The position numbers were made by a program, and so were the translations under genes. The notes under the pieces were generated by a model. That model made no database searches. It was not told the origin of the DNA and saw only the letters and a list, made by a program, of their open reading frames with translations. A stretch of DNA of 64,000 nt, taken from positions 1,550,001 to 1,614,000 of the forward strand of contig NZ_CP186540.1 in NCBI RefSeq assembly GCF_049389645.1. Direction: 5' to 3'. Shown one piece after another: positions 42,517 through 51,925 of the stretch (position 1 is the first letter of the stretch; the number at the start of each line of letters is the position of its first letter). The stretch is from Alkalibacterium sp049389645 (GTDB lineage Bacteria > Bacillota > Bacilli > Lactobacillales > Carnobacteriaceae_A).

Positions 42517-44229
42517 ATGAAAAAAGGTTGGTTAGGTTGGGGGCTCGTCGCATTGATTTTAGTGACGTTTCGATCCCAAATGGTGTATGCGCAAGACAAT
42601 GAACTGGTCGAAATGGCAGTTTCAGTTGAACTGCTAGAGAATGGGACGGGCGTGATCACTGAACGCAGACGCGTGATCTTGGAAAGCGGGACAGAACACT
42701 ATATCGTGATTCAAGAAGAAGACGGGTTAGAAGTGATCGACTTTCAAGTGGAGGGCTTGACTGAAGAGGATGAGTGGGACTCGGATCGCTCGCGAGAAGA
42801 AAAAGCTGGGACTTACGGCATCTTGGAAACACGCGATGGCGTCGAACTTGTCTGGGGCATAGAGGAATACGGTGATCGGTCTTACACACTGTCGTATACG
42901 GTAGCGAATGTAGTCAGGCAATTAGATGACGGGCAGGCATTATTTTGGGATTTCAATACGTTTGGAGAGATGGAACCCGAGTATTTAACGATCGAAATTA
43001 AGGGACCGCAAGCCTTCACCGAAGAAGATACACGATTTTGGGGATTCGGATATCAAGGGAATGTCCAACTCGACAATGGTGTATTGCGATCTTATTCAGA
43101 AAGCGGTGTCGAATCGAATCGTCCCGTAGCGGTCTTGATGCATTTTCTGAATGATCCATTTATCCCATCTTATTACGTGGACGAGACTCTTTCTGAACAG
43201 CTTGAAAGGGCGGAAGCTGAAACCGGTCGTGGTGGAGCGGAAGATGACTTTGACAGCTCTATCCTTATCGGCTTATTCGGAACGTTGCTGACGGGGTTCG
43301 GTGCATTCTTATTTGCTTTGTTTAAAATAGATGCCAAGAAGAAAGAACAAGGAAAAGTGCTGACGGGTTATGCTCAGCGTAAACGTAATAAAGGAATGAT
43401 GTATACAGCTATTCCTTATAAAGACGGAGAACTAACAGATATTGCATTCTTTTTGCAGCAGCTTCAAAAAGGGACTTATGAACAGTACATCTTTGCTTAT
43501 CTATTAAAGTGGTCGAAAGAAAAAGTCATTTCTATTGAGACCGATACAACAGAGAAGGGTAAAAAGGGACGCACGCTGTTAACTTTTTTTCCTAAAACCT
43601 TTCAAACGAAGAGAGAAAACAGTTTCAATGCTTCACAGTTTGAACATGACTTATGGGAACTGTTTTTGAACGCGTTGAACGACAGTAATCAAATAACGAA
43701 TAAAGAAATGACCAAGTGGGCCGAGAAAAATGGCGAAAAACTGTATGCTTTACAGCAAAGTCTACTGGACGAATCGGAAGCTGTCTTAATAAAAGAAGGC
43801 TACTTGACAGAAAAAGAAGTGCACTTCTTTAAAATGAAACTACCCTTCATGAGTACGACTAAAAAAGGTCAGAAATTATATGATCAGTTGACTCAGTTTG
43901 AAAACCACATTAAAGCCTTGGAAAAGGATGCGTCACTTTCTTACCGTCAGTTGATCGAAGAGAAAGATTTCCTGATTTGGGCAAGCTTGTATGGAAAAGA
44001 AGAAAAGATGATCAATCAGCTAGAAGAAGTTGTTCCGGAATGGACAAACCAGGAAATTGAAGGACTGCCGTACTTTTATTCCGGTTATTACGGCCTGCAT
44101 ATAATGTCAGCGAGTGTTCACACGGGACTTTCTAATGGCGGGTATACGAACACCGGTGGTACAGGTGGTGCAACATCTATCGGTGGCGGTGGTGGAGCAA
44201 TCGGAGGCGGCGGCGGTGGTGTCCGTTAA
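42517..44229 (+). CDS. DUF2207-family membrane protein with Gly-rich tail
   Basis: This 570-residue protein has a signal peptide (MKKGWLGWGLVALILVTF, cleavage near VYAQ), an extracytoplasmic DUF2207 beta domain (about 25-220), one clear membrane segment (about 245-270, SILIGLFGTLLTGFGAFLFALF), a long cytoplasmic part and a glycine-rich C-terminus. The IGGGGGAIGGGGGGVR end is typical of the family, whose function is unknown. GGAGG lies 8 bases before ATG 42517. A terminator hairpin follows at once. Confidence 0.83.
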   Translation: MKKGWLGWGLVALILVTFRSQMVYAQDNELVEMAVSVELLENGTGVITERRRVILESGTEHYIVIQEEDGLEVIDFQVEGLTEEDEWDSDRSREEKAGTYGILETRDGVELVWGIEEYGDRSYTLSYTVANVVRQLDDGQALFWDFNTFGEMEPEYLTIEIKGPQAFTEEDTRFWGFGYQGNVQLDNGVLRSYSESGVESNRPVAVLMHFLNDPFIPSYYVDETLSEQLERAEAETGRGGAEDDFDSSILIGLFGTLLTGFGAFLFALFKIDAKKKEQGKVLTGYAQRKRNKGMMYTAIPYKDGELTDIAFFLQQLQKGTYEQYIFAYLLKWSKEKVISIETDTTEKGKKGRTLLTFFPKTFQTKRENSFNASQFEHDLWELFLNALNDSNQITNKEMTKWAEKNGEKLYALQQSLLDESEAVLIKEGYLTEKEVHFFKMKLPFMSTTKKGQKLYDQLTQFENHIKALEKDASLSYRQLIEEKDFLIWASLYGKEEKMINQLEEVVPEWTNQEIEGLPYFYSGYYGLHIMSASVHTGLSNGGYTNTGGTGGATSIGGGGGAIGGGGGGVR

Positions 44230-44251
44230 CAAGGGTACTGACCAATATATT

Positions 44252-44303
44252 GAAAGTAGAAAGCTTTTAAACAGGTTCTGTTTAGAGGCTTTCTACTTTT
44301 TTT
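44252..44303 (+). terminator. Terminator of the DUF2207 gene
   Basis: Stem GAAAGTAGAAAGC...CAG / CTG...GCTTTCTACTTT with T run. Confidence 0.8.
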
Positions 44304-44329
44304 GTTGAGAAAAAGTAATTGTTACCGGA

Positions 44330-44582
44330 ACAAAAGGGACGATTGAAGTATGAAAGTATGTGGAAGTTGCCAAATAAGAAACAGGCAATCATGTCTATCT
44401 TGTCACTGAAAAAGGTGAAAAGTATTTCAATGTTAAGGGGGAAGTAGGGTTTCCGTTCTTTGGCGAAATGATCAAGGATTGTCTAAACTGGACAGAAAAC
44501 GGCATGACACAAGTACACATTTTTAAAGCACAGGAATTATGCATACGTGCTCAGGAGGAAGCGATGCGGGTAAATGCTTAAT
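44330..44582 (+). pseudogene. C-terminal remnant of a Gfo/Idh/MocA-type oxidoreductase
   Basis: From about 44350 the frame reads YVEVAK, a TAA stop, then ETGNHVYLVTEKGEKYFNVK, GEVGFPFFGEMIKDCLNW and HIFKAQELCIRAQEEAMRVN before a final stop. This looks like the C-terminal end of a sugar (inositol-type) dehydrogenase. There is no N-terminal NAD domain and the frame is interrupted, so it is a leftover. A small terminator-like hairpin follows at 44597. Confidence 0.65.
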
Positions 44583-44596
44583 TAAACGAAAGAATT

Positions 44597-44628
44597 CAAA
44601 AGACAACTTAGCGATTGTCCTTTTTTTT
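44597..44628 (+). terminator. Short terminator hairpin before the GntR gene
   Basis: Stem AAAAGACAA / TTGTCCTTTT with an 8-T run, behind the oxidoreductase remnant. Confidence 0.65.
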
Positions 44629-44728
44629 CGAAATCTAATAAACATTAACAATACGATGTTTTTGTGTTATATTCTTAGATATTAGTATACAAGTTAGCGA
44701 TTACATGAAGGACGAAAGGAGTTAGACT

Positions 44729-45436
44729 ATGCAAAACATAACATTACAAGATCAAACGTACGAAAAATTACGAGAAATGATTATAAAAACAGAGTTATAT
44801 CCAGGTCAAAAAATCTCGGAATCAAAATTAATGGAGTTATTAGGCATTGGCCGTACACCTATACGGGAATCACTCAAACAATTGAAGAAACAAGGACTAG
44901 TGTATACATTTCCTCAATCGGGGACGTATGTATCTAAGATTGATATGAGTCAGGCCATTCATTCACGTTTTGTCAGAGAATGTGTGGAGAAAGAAGTCAT
45001 GGTCGAATTAAGTGCCAATATGGATAAAAAAGCCGAGCAACGGTTACAAGCTATTTTAGATGCTCAGAAGGTGGAATTCGAAAAAGGTAACATCTCCGGC
45101 TACCATGATTTAGACAACGAATTTCATCGAGTATGTTATGACATTGTCGGGAAAGGTCAAATATGGAACTGGATCAAAGAGTTTAGTGTTCACTTGGATC
45201 GTTTTAGATGGTTACATCTAAAAAACGTTACCTTTGACTATAAACAGGTTCTGGAAGAACATAAAGAACTTTTAAGTGCGATCAAATCAAAACAAACGGA
45301 AGAAGTAAAACATCTAATTGTAAATCATATTCACTTCATAGAGCGTTCTCAAACCAACATCATTGAGAAATACCCTGAATTCTTTTTAGAAAAAACTGTT
45401 CAGGATCTAAGCAAAGCGGACGACGATATTTTATAA
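44729..45436 (+). CDS. GntR family regulator with FCD domain
   Basis: This 235-residue regulator has an N-terminal winged helix (about residues 6-75, KISESKLMELLGIGRTPIRESLKQLKKQGLV) and a C-terminal all-helical FCD ligand-binding domain (about 85-215, with DLDNEFHRVCYD and the metal/ligand His residues VNHIHFIE). The FadR subgroup often controls uronate/gluconate genes. Here it is framed by a Gfo/Idh-type remnant and the truncated end of a short-chain dehydrogenase, so its target operon seems to be largely gone. GAAAGGAG precedes the ATG. Confidence 0.85.
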   Translation: MQNITLQDQTYEKLREMIIKTELYPGQKISESKLMELLGIGRTPIRESLKQLKKQGLVYTFPQSGTYVSKIDMSQAIHSRFVRECVEKEVMVELSANMDKKAEQRLQAILDAQKVEFEKGNISGYHDLDNEFHRVCYDIVGKGQIWNWIKEFSVHLDRFRWLHLKNVTFDYKQVLEEHKELLSAIKSKQTEEVKHLIVNHIHFIERSQTNIIEKYPEFFLEKTVQDLSKADDDIL

Positions 45437-45462
45437 GAAATGATAGTATGAATGTGATAAAT

Positions 45463-45660
45463 AGAGAGATAAAAGACTATTATTATCTATTTTCAAATGG
45501 CGCAAACAAAATTTTGAAAAACACACTAATGGAGCGTTTTGGTGAAGCTGAAGAATTGATCGGTGGCTTATTATTCTTGACTGACGAAAAATCATCCAGT
45601 TTTATCAATGGTGTCGTCTTATCGATTGATGGCGGATTTAACGCATATTCAGGTGTTAAA
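45463..45660 (+). pseudogene. C-terminal remnant of a short-chain dehydrogenase (mannonate oxidoreductase-like)
   Basis: About 50 codons reading RFGEAEELIGGLLFLTDEKS, SSFINGVVLSIDGGF and NAYSGV match the C-terminal end of SDR enzymes; the DGGFNAYSGV end is that of fructuronate reductase/mannonate oxidoreductase-type SDRs. The 200 or so upstream residues are missing, and no stop lies between the remnant and fbp, giving a misleading long frame from 45448. The context suggests a lost hexuronate operon. Confidence 0.75.
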
Positions 45661-45729
45661 GTCTCTTGTACTATTAAAAAAACGGCCTCTTTTTTTAAAA
45701 AATATCTTGGGGCAAACTGGAGGGCAAAA

Positions 45730-47673
45730 ATGGATCAAAACTATTTAAACTTACTTAGAGAGAAATATTCGACACCAGAAGCAGTCTACACGGAACTAAT
45801 TAACCTAGAAGCCATACAGAACTTACCTAAGGGGACAGAGTTATATCTTTCGGATGTTCATGGGTCTTCTCAGGCGTTCGAACACATTTTGCGTACTGGG
45901 GCCGGTAATGTTCGGGAAAAAATCGAAAATTACTACGGGGATCAGTGGACGACCGAACAGAAAGACTGGTTTAGCCTGCTTATTAGTTATCCGGAATATG
46001 CGCTGAAACATGATTATTTTGAGGCCGTCAAAGATGATGAATGGTATGCAGATACGATCATAAATCTGGTCGGATTTATGGGTTTTTGCGCGGTCAAGTA
46101 TACACGGTCAAAACTGAGAAAAGCTCTTCCAGAAAAGTACACCTATATTATCGAAGAGCTTTTATACACGGATTTTAATCAGAGAAAAAAGAATTTGTAT
46201 TATAAAAACATTCTGAATCGGTTGATCAGTCTGAAGCAGGCCGAACCGTTTATTACAGCCTTAAGCGAAGTCATTCAGCGGTTGGTCATCGATCATCTGC
46301 ATTTAGTCGGAGATATATTCGATCGCTCGAGCGGAGAAGACCGTGTGATGGAGAAACTGATTAAACATCATTCCGTCGATGTGCAGTGGGGGAATCATGA
46401 TTTGCTGTGGATGGGTGCACGTTTCGGTTCCAAGGTAAACTTGATCACACTCTTGCGCATTGCAGCGCGATATGGTTATTTATTTGAGCTGGAAAAAACA
46501 TATGGCTTGAATTTGAGACCCCTTTTTCTGCATGCAGAAGAAAATTATAAAGTGTCTGACACATTCAAACCCAAAGGGTCTAATACATCTTCTTTATTAA
46601 TTGAGGAGAGTGAAGAACTGCTGACCAAAGCCCATCATGCTTTGGCGATCATTCAATTTAAATTGGAAGAACAGATTATTGAAAGACGACCGGAGTTTCG
46701 AATGTCCAAGCGATGTCTTTTAGAAAAAATAGATAAAGAGAAACAGGTTGTTGAAATTGATGGAAAGAACTGGCCCTTAACTGATTTTCCATATAATCAA
46801 ATTAGTGAAGAGCAACCTAATCAGCTATCCAGTGAAGAGGAACATATTGTCAGCACTTTGATTGACAGTTTTCAGCGATCCGTGAAAATAAAAGATTATA
46901 TTACTTTCCTGCTCGAAAAAGGAAGGATGTACCTGATCTATAATGGTCATTTATTGTATCACGGGTGTTTACCGATGGATGAAAATGGCGATTTTCAGTC
47001 GATTGAACTTGAGGGGAATAAAGTAGTTGGAAAAGAATTGTTGGACACCTTTGACCAATATGTTAGAAAAGCAGCCAAATCACCTCACACGAGTGATGAT
47101 TATGCCACAGATGTCCTTTGGTATGCATGGGCGGGTGATAAATCGCCTTTATTTGGTAGAAACAAGATGACGACATTTGAGCGGTATTATATTCATGATA
47201 CTGAAACACACCAAGAAGAACGAAATGCTTATTTTAATTTAAGAGAAAATGAAAAAGTAGTCGAAAAAATATTACATTCATTCGGACTGGAAAACACAAG
47301 TGCTAAAATAGTGAACGGACACACACCAATAAAAGTGAAAAAAGGGGAAAGTCCAGTAAAAGCAGGCGGTCGTTTAATTGTCATCGATGGTGGCATGAAT
47401 GAAGCTTACCGGGAAGCGACAGGGATAGCAGGTTATTCATTATTAAATAACTCATACGGGTTTCAAATCGTTACACATCAGCCTTTTGAAACTGTTTCTG
47501 AGTTATTTAAACGGGGGAAAGATGAAACAAGTTTAAAACATATGATCGATGGGAAATTAGAAAGAACATTGATCAAAGATACAACAATCGGGCTAGCCAT
47601 CCAGAAACAAATCGATATATTACTGGAAGTCGTTCAATACATTGATTCACAGGACACATCGATAGCGGACTGA
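45730..47673 (+). CDS. fbp: Fructose-1,6-bisphosphatase class III
   Basis: This 647-residue gluconeogenic enzyme hydrolyses fructose 1,6-bisphosphate. It has the class III metallophosphatase motifs LSDVHGSSQAF, LHLVGDIFDRS and WGNHDLLWMGARFG, and C-terminal NGHTPIKVKKGESPVKAGGR. The start is set at ATG 45730 by homology (class III enzymes begin close to this MDQNYLNLL sequence) and by GGAGGG 5-10 bases upstream; the frame extends back to 45448 only because it runs into an SDR remnant. It allows sugar synthesis when the cell lives on glycerol. Confidence 0.93.
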   Translation: MDQNYLNLLREKYSTPEAVYTELINLEAIQNLPKGTELYLSDVHGSSQAFEHILRTGAGNVREKIENYYGDQWTTEQKDWFSLLISYPEYALKHDYFEAVKDDEWYADTIINLVGFMGFCAVKYTRSKLRKALPEKYTYIIEELLYTDFNQRKKNLYYKNILNRLISLKQAEPFITALSEVIQRLVIDHLHLVGDIFDRSSGEDRVMEKLIKHHSVDVQWGNHDLLWMGARFGSKVNLITLLRIAARYGYLFELEKTYGLNLRPLFLHAEENYKVSDTFKPKGSNTSSLLIEESEELLTKAHHALAIIQFKLEEQIIERRPEFRMSKRCLLEKIDKEKQVVEIDGKNWPLTDFPYNQISEEQPNQLSSEEEHIVSTLIDSFQRSVKIKDYITFLLEKGRMYLIYNGHLLYHGCLPMDENGDFQSIELEGNKVVGKELLDTFDQYVRKAAKSPHTSDDYATDVLWYAWAGDKSPLFGRNKMTTFERYYIHDTETHQEERNAYFNLRENEKVVEKILHSFGLENTSAKIVNGHTPIKVKKGESPVKAGGRLIVIDGGMNEAYREATGIAGYSLLNNSYGFQIVTHQPFETVSELFKRGKDETSLKHMIDGKLERTLIKDTTIGLAIQKQIDILLEVVQYIDSQDTSIAD

Positions 47674-47763
47674 ATGAGTCGTGAAAAAGCGATAAATATA
47701 GTAGAGCTCATTTTTAAGAAGCGATACATTGATATATAAGTAGACAGCAAACGGGAAGAAATC

Positions 47764-47971
47764 ATGACAAAAAAATAGAAGATTTTATCTCAATTAAAAG
47801 ATAATTACTTATTTGCTGCGTTTCGAGGTAATTCAGCAGAAGATGCAACAAAAATATTGAGGTAACCTTCACGACGCCTCAAGCGGATGAATCAATCAAA
47901 GTATTGGCGAAACAGTTCTTGAAAGTTATATTGAGAAGTATAAACAATATAGAAATGACTTGATGTTTTAA
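47764..47971 (+). pseudogene. Degenerate small coding remnant, unidentified
   Basis: The 428-bp gap after fbp holds a broken frame: MTKK, stop, DYLFAAFRGN-like NYLFAAFRGNSAEDATKI, a frameshift, EVTFTTPQADESIKVLA, another shift and LESYIEKYKQYRNDLMF with a stop. The shifts and stop suggest a decayed small gene; the family is not recognised. Confidence 0.35.
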
Positions 47972-48101
47972 AGTACTGAATAGTATAAATAAACATACAG
48001 TTTTTATCGAGAATGCTCCCCAGCCTGAATCTTTCTTTTTGGTTAATCTGTCTTCTTTTGTTATGGTAATAACAGAGAGAAAAATTAAAGGAGCAAAAAT
48101 A

Positions 48102-48755
48102 ATGAACGTATTAATTGTTGGAGCAAATGGTCAAATTGGACAACATTTAGTGGATGAATTAAAGAATGAAGGCAAACACAAGCCGATCGCTCTTGTCAGA
48201 AAAGAAGAGCAAGTCGAAAAATTCAAAGAAAAAGGTGTCGAGGCAAGACTAGGGGATCTGGAAGGAACCGTTACTGAAATTAAAGAAAGCATGCATGATG
48301 TTGATGCGGTAGTCTTTGCGGCGGGTTCAGGTGGAAGTACCGGTGATGATAAAACATTACTTATTGACTTGGATGGAGCTGTCAAAGTTATTGAAGCTAC
48401 AAAAGCCAGTGGGATCGATCGTTTCATCATGATAAGTGCATTTGGTGCCGACGATCGAGACCGATGGAGTGAAGACCTTAAACCTTACTATGTGGCCAAA
48501 CATTTTGCGGACATGTGGTTAATGGATTCAAGTCTCAACTACACTATTGTACGTCCGGGTATGCTGGAAAATAAAGAGTCTATTGGTAAAGTTCTTGTAA
48601 AAGATGCCATTACAGATACTGAAGTATTTAGCATTCCAAGAATTGATGTCGCCAAAGTTATTGTGTCTGCATTAGATAACGAAAAAACATATCATAAATT
48701 TTTTGATTTAGTTACCGGTGACGATTCAATTAAAAATGCATTAAATAAACTGTAA
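48102..48755 (+). CDS. NAD(P)-binding oxidoreductase (atypical SDR, YhfK-like)
   Basis: This 217-residue Rossmann-fold protein has the NAD(P) loop LIVGANGQIGQHLV and the atypical short-chain dehydrogenase pattern (SGIDRFIMISAFGADDRD, YYVAKHFADMWL with Tyr/Lys, YTIVRPGML). It is similar to B. subtilis YhfK/YwnB-type proteins, mostly of unknown substrate. AAAGGAG precedes ATG 48102; in-frame codons upstream are not supported. A terminator follows. Confidence 0.87.
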   Translation: MNVLIVGANGQIGQHLVDELKNEGKHKPIALVRKEEQVEKFKEKGVEARLGDLEGTVTEIKESMHDVDAVVFAAGSGGSTGDDKTLLIDLDGAVKVIEATKASGIDRFIMISAFGADDRDRWSEDLKPYYVAKHFADMWLMDSSLNYTIVRPGMLENKESIGKVLVKDAITDTEVFSIPRIDVAKVIVSALDNEKTYHKFFDLVTGDDSIKNALNKL

Positions 48756-48792
48756 ATAGATCTAATAGCGATTAATTGATTTCAACTTATCG

Positions 48793-48831
48793 AAAAAGCA
48801 TTGCCAAAGAGACTTTTGGCAGTGCTTTTTT
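48793..48831 (+). terminator. Terminator after the NAD(P)-binding gene
   Basis: Stem AAAAAGCA-TTGCCAAA / TTTGGCAGTGCTTTTTT with T run. Confidence 0.85.
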
Positions 48832-48914
48832 GCTTGAATAGTCAAAAATGTACGTTGGTGGTATACTATATTTGCATTTAAACTAAAATATTGACCTAAA
48901 AGGAGAGAATAAAT

Positions 48915-49880
48915 ATGATCGAACAATTAAAAAGAGGGATTATTTACGTAGCGGCATTAGGTGCTTTGTCACTTGTGCCCATGTCAACGGTAAACGCGGC
49001 TGAAGGAATTGATACAAGTGTCGTCGATGAAGCTTGGGGACTTCCTACATATGTGTATGGTGGCGGTCTTGATGAGGCGCAGGTTGCAGAAACAGCCGAT
49101 TTACTTGGTATCGATGACATGGATAATGTGGCAAGTGTTGATGTGACCGGTGAAGATTTGCAGAATTATCTGAACACTGGATCCGGAAACACAGCGAGTA
49201 TGATTTCCTCAGTATTGGTTCAACGTGAAGGTGAAGGAGACGGGGTGACGGTGCTCATCGAAACGCCTGATGACATTACCCAAATTACTGAAGAACAGTA
49301 CGCCAATGCTGCCATCACAGCGGGTGTGGAAGACGTAACGATCATGGTCGCAAGTATTCGTCCAGTCACAGGGGAAAGTGCCTTGACAGGTATTTATAAG
49401 GCCTTTGATGTGAATGGTGAAGAGTTGGACCAGGACCGTATGGAAGTGGCCCAGGAAGAACTTGAAACAACGAATAATATCGCTCAGGAAAATGCGGACA
49501 ATGAAGAATTTGATACCTCACGTTTTGATCAGGCGATCGTGGAAATCAAACAGCAATTAGCTGAATTAAAAGAAAGTCAGGATGAACTGGCAACCCGTGA
49601 GGATATCGAGCGCATCATTAATGAGGCACTGGAAAATAATGACCTTCAGAATGTTATCAGTCAAGAACAAATCGACCGTTTGTTGGCCTTCTTTGAACGC
49701 TATCAGCAAACCGGTGCGATCGATTCCGAGCAAGTCAAGGAACAGCTTGAAAACTTATCGAATAACATAAGAGACCGTTTCGGGGATGTTTGGCAAGATG
49801 CAGAAGACAGCGGCTTGATCGATCAAATCGGAAACTTTTTCAGACAAATTTGGGAAGCTATCAGAGGATTCTTTGATTAG
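48915..49880 (+). CDS. Secreted DUF1002 domain protein
   Basis: This 321-residue protein has a signal peptide (about residues 1-29, GIIYVAALGALSLVPMSTVNA) and a DUF1002 domain (about 30-270), with TYVYGGGLDEAQVAETADLLGI and NTASMISSVLVQREGEGDGVTVLIETPDDIT as family marks. It is very acidic, with long helical stretches near the end (QLAELKESQDELATREDIE). The function of DUF1002 proteins is unknown; they are usually exported. AAGGAGAG precedes the ATG and a hairpin follows, so it is a single-gene unit. Confidence 0.85.
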   Translation: MIEQLKRGIIYVAALGALSLVPMSTVNAAEGIDTSVVDEAWGLPTYVYGGGLDEAQVAETADLLGIDDMDNVASVDVTGEDLQNYLNTGSGNTASMISSVLVQREGEGDGVTVLIETPDDITQITEEQYANAAITAGVEDVTIMVASIRPVTGESALTGIYKAFDVNGEELDQDRMEVAQEELETTNNIAQENADNEEFDTSRFDQAIVEIKQQLAELKESQDELATREDIERIINEALENNDLQNVISQEQIDRLLAFFERYQQTGAIDSEQVKEQLENLSNNIRDRFGDVWQDAEDSGLIDQIGNFFRQIWEAIRGFFD

Positions 49881-49885
49881 AATTT

Positions 49886-49925
49886 TAAAAAAGACAGAAT
49901 CACTAACAGGTGATTCTGTCTTTTT
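49886..49925 (+). terminator. Terminator of the DUF1002 gene
   Basis: Stem AAAAAAGACAGAATCAC / GTGATTCTGTCTTTTT with T run. Confidence 0.88.
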
Positions 49926-50053
49926 GTTCACATTATTTTGAATCGTACTGATAAGAAAAATCTTCTAATAACCTGAATAATAGTATCTGTTGAGTTCACA
50001 AAAGAAAATCATTCTTCTAATAACTCGCATGACAAAAACCCTTGAGTCAATAG

Positions 50054-50107
50054 AAAAAAGACTATTTTGCCAAAATGCTGATCAGCATAGGGCAAAATAG
50101 TCTTTAT
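50054..50107 (-). terminator. Terminator of the Nudix-tyrS operon
   Basis: Long stem built from AAAGACTATTTTGCC and its complement with inner pairing around GCTGATCAGC; T run on the minus strand, 13 bases past tyrS. Confidence 0.9.
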
Positions 50108-50119
50108 TTATCAATTATA

Positions 50120-51385
50120 TTAAACCAAGTGAATTAGGAAGTATTTCTTTTTACCTTTTCTAACGATCACATAGCGACCTTCAAAACTGTCGTCTTCAGT
50201 TACGACATGATCGACGTCTTTTACTTGAACCCCTTTGATACGAATCGCGCCGTTGGTGATGTCTTCACGTGCCTGACGGCGGGACGGTTCGATTTTTGTT
50301 ATATCAACTAAAAACTCGACTAAATTATGTTCACCAGCAGGTGCTTCTGATGAAGGGACATCTTTAAAAGTGGATGCGATTTGTGCAGCAGTCAACTCCT
50401 GAATGTCACCGGAAAATAGAGCTTGAGTAATTTTAAGTGCTTCGTCTAGCGCATCTTGACCATGAACGAAACGAGTCATTTCTTCGGCTAAAGTTTTTTG
50501 AGCGGCACGTTTATGTGGTTCTGTTTCCACTTGTTTCGCTAATTCTTCAACCTCTTCTTTTGTTAAGAAGGTGAAGTACTTCAGGTATTTAACGACATCG
50601 CGGTCATCCTGGTTGAACCAGAACTGGTAGAATTCGTAAGGCGTTGTCTTTTCAGGATCCAGCCAGATTGCGCCGTCTGCCGATTTACCGAATTTCGTGC
50701 CATCTGCTTTAAGTAACAAGGGAATCGTTAAACCGAATGCCTTAGATTCAGAGCCTTCTTTTTTACGGATCAAGTCTAAACCGGCTGTGATGTTGCCCCA
50801 TTGATCCGAACCGCCGATTTGAAGCTGAACGTCTTCGTTCTGGAACAAGTGCAGGAAGTCAACAGACTGAATGATCTGGTAACTGAACTCAGTGAAAGAG
50901 ATGCCGGTATCTAAACGGCTTGACACAACCTCTTTTGCCAGCATGGTGTTGATGTTGAATTCTTTGCCAAAGTCACGCAGGAAGTCTAAAAAGGACAGAC
51001 CACTTAACCAATCATAGTTGTTCACTAATTTAATACCAGATTGATCCGAACCGGCTTTGAAGAGCTGACGCATTTGTGCGCTTAACTTTTCTGCGTTTTG
51101 TTCGATCTTATCCATCGTTTGCAAGACACGCTCAGAGTTTCTCCCACTGGGATCGCCGATCGAACCTGTTCCGCCGCCTATTAAAATGACCGGTTTATGA
51201 CCAGCTAACTGGAACCTTTTCAAGATCATGAAAGGGATCAAGTGTCCAACGTGCATACTGTCGCCAGATGGATCGATACCGCAGTAAAGAGCGATCTCTT
51301 TTTCAGTTGTCAACTTGCGTAAACCCTCTTCATCGGTTTGTTGATTGATGGCTCCGCGCCATTCTAGTTCATCTAAGATATTCAT
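50120..51385 (-). CDS. tyrS: Tyrosyl-tRNA synthetase
   Basis: This 421-residue class I synthetase charges tRNA-Tyr. The HIGH motif reads MHVGHLIPFM, the tyrosine-binding region includes SDQWGNITAG, the KMSKS loop reads KFGKS, and a C-terminal S4 RNA-binding domain spans about residues 350-415. AAGGAGA precedes the ATG at 51385, 18 bases after the Nudix gene stop. The pair is read from a promoter with a T-box leader at 52150, so expression rises when tRNA-Tyr is uncharged. Confidence 0.97.
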   Translation of the reverse strand: MNILDELEWRGAINQQTDEEGLRKLTTEKEIALYCGIDPSGDSMHVGHLIPFMILKRFQLAGHKPVILIGGGTGSIGDPSGRNSERVLQTMDKIEQNAEKLSAQMRQLFKAGSDQSGIKLVNNYDWLSGLSFLDFLRDFGKEFNINTMLAKEVVSSRLDTGISFTEFSYQIIQSVDFLHLFQNEDVQLQIGGSDQWGNITAGLDLIRKKEGSESKAFGLTIPLLLKADGTKFGKSADGAIWLDPEKTTPYEFYQFWFNQDDRDVVKYLKYFTFLTKEEVEELAKQVETEPHKRAAQKTLAEEMTRFVHGQDALDEALKITQALFSGDIQELTAAQIASTFKDVPSSEAPAGEHNLVEFLVDITKIEPSRRQAREDITNGAIRIKGVQVKDVDHVVTEDDSFEGRYVIVRKGKKKYFLIHLV

Positions 51386-51403
51386 TTTTGTCTCCTTAAG
51401 TAA

Positions 51404-51895
51404 TTATTTATTTAATATTTCCCAGTCCTCAAACACGTTCTTGTCCAACAAATCAGGTTCTTTTGATTCTTCATCAATGACTTTCAAAATAAGAGGTGAG
51501 GCATTGGAGGGGTTTAAATCGTCAAGAGCTATCCACAGGACACCATCCGAATCGTTTTTCCCATCCACTACTTCATCAGGAATACTATCGGCTTTGCCAT
51601 TCACGGTAATGGAATAGAGTGAAAAAACGTGATGGGTAATCACCTGATAGTTTTTAATTTTCAGGAAAGAATCATAGATTCTGGGATGCTTATAATCGAG
51701 AACTTTGAATCCCGTTTCTTCAAAAACTTCTCTTACTAACGTATCCGTCAGACCCTCACCCCGTTCTTGACTCCCGCCAGGAAGGTCATACCGGTTTTTA
51801 TAAGGGCCGGAATTTTTAGATATGCAAAGCAGTTTTTCATCCTTTAAGGCAACTCCATAAACACCAAAGTGTAATTTATAGTCCGTATCATCCAA
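51404..51895 (-). CDS. Nudix hydrolase in the tyrS operon
   Basis: This 163-residue Nudix protein has the box GGSQERGEGLTDTLVREVFEETGF (about residues 40-63) and small-molecule Nudix architecture; the substrate is unknown (nucleoside diphosphate-linked compound). It starts with TTG at 51895, 7 bases after AGGAGG; no ATG fits. It stands between the T-box leader and tyrS, so it is controlled by tyrosine-tRNA charging. Presence of a Nudix gene in this slot is unusual. Confidence 0.85.
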   Translation of the reverse strand: MDDTDYKLHFGVYGVALKDEKLLCISKNSGPYKNRYDLPGGSQERGEGLTDTLVREVFEETGFKVLDYKHPRIYDSFLKIKNYQVITHHVFSLYSITVNGKADSIPDEVVDGKNDSDGVLWIALDDLNPSNASPLILKVIDEESKEPDLLDKNVFEDWEILNK

Positions 51896-51925
51896 AAGAT
51901 TACCTCCTCTTAAAATCGTAGGTAT

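Noticed and set aside
45448..45729. N-terminal extension of fructose bisphosphatase
   Set aside because: The sequence is the end of a short-chain dehydrogenase, and class III enzymes start near the ATG at 45730, which has its own GGAGGG site.
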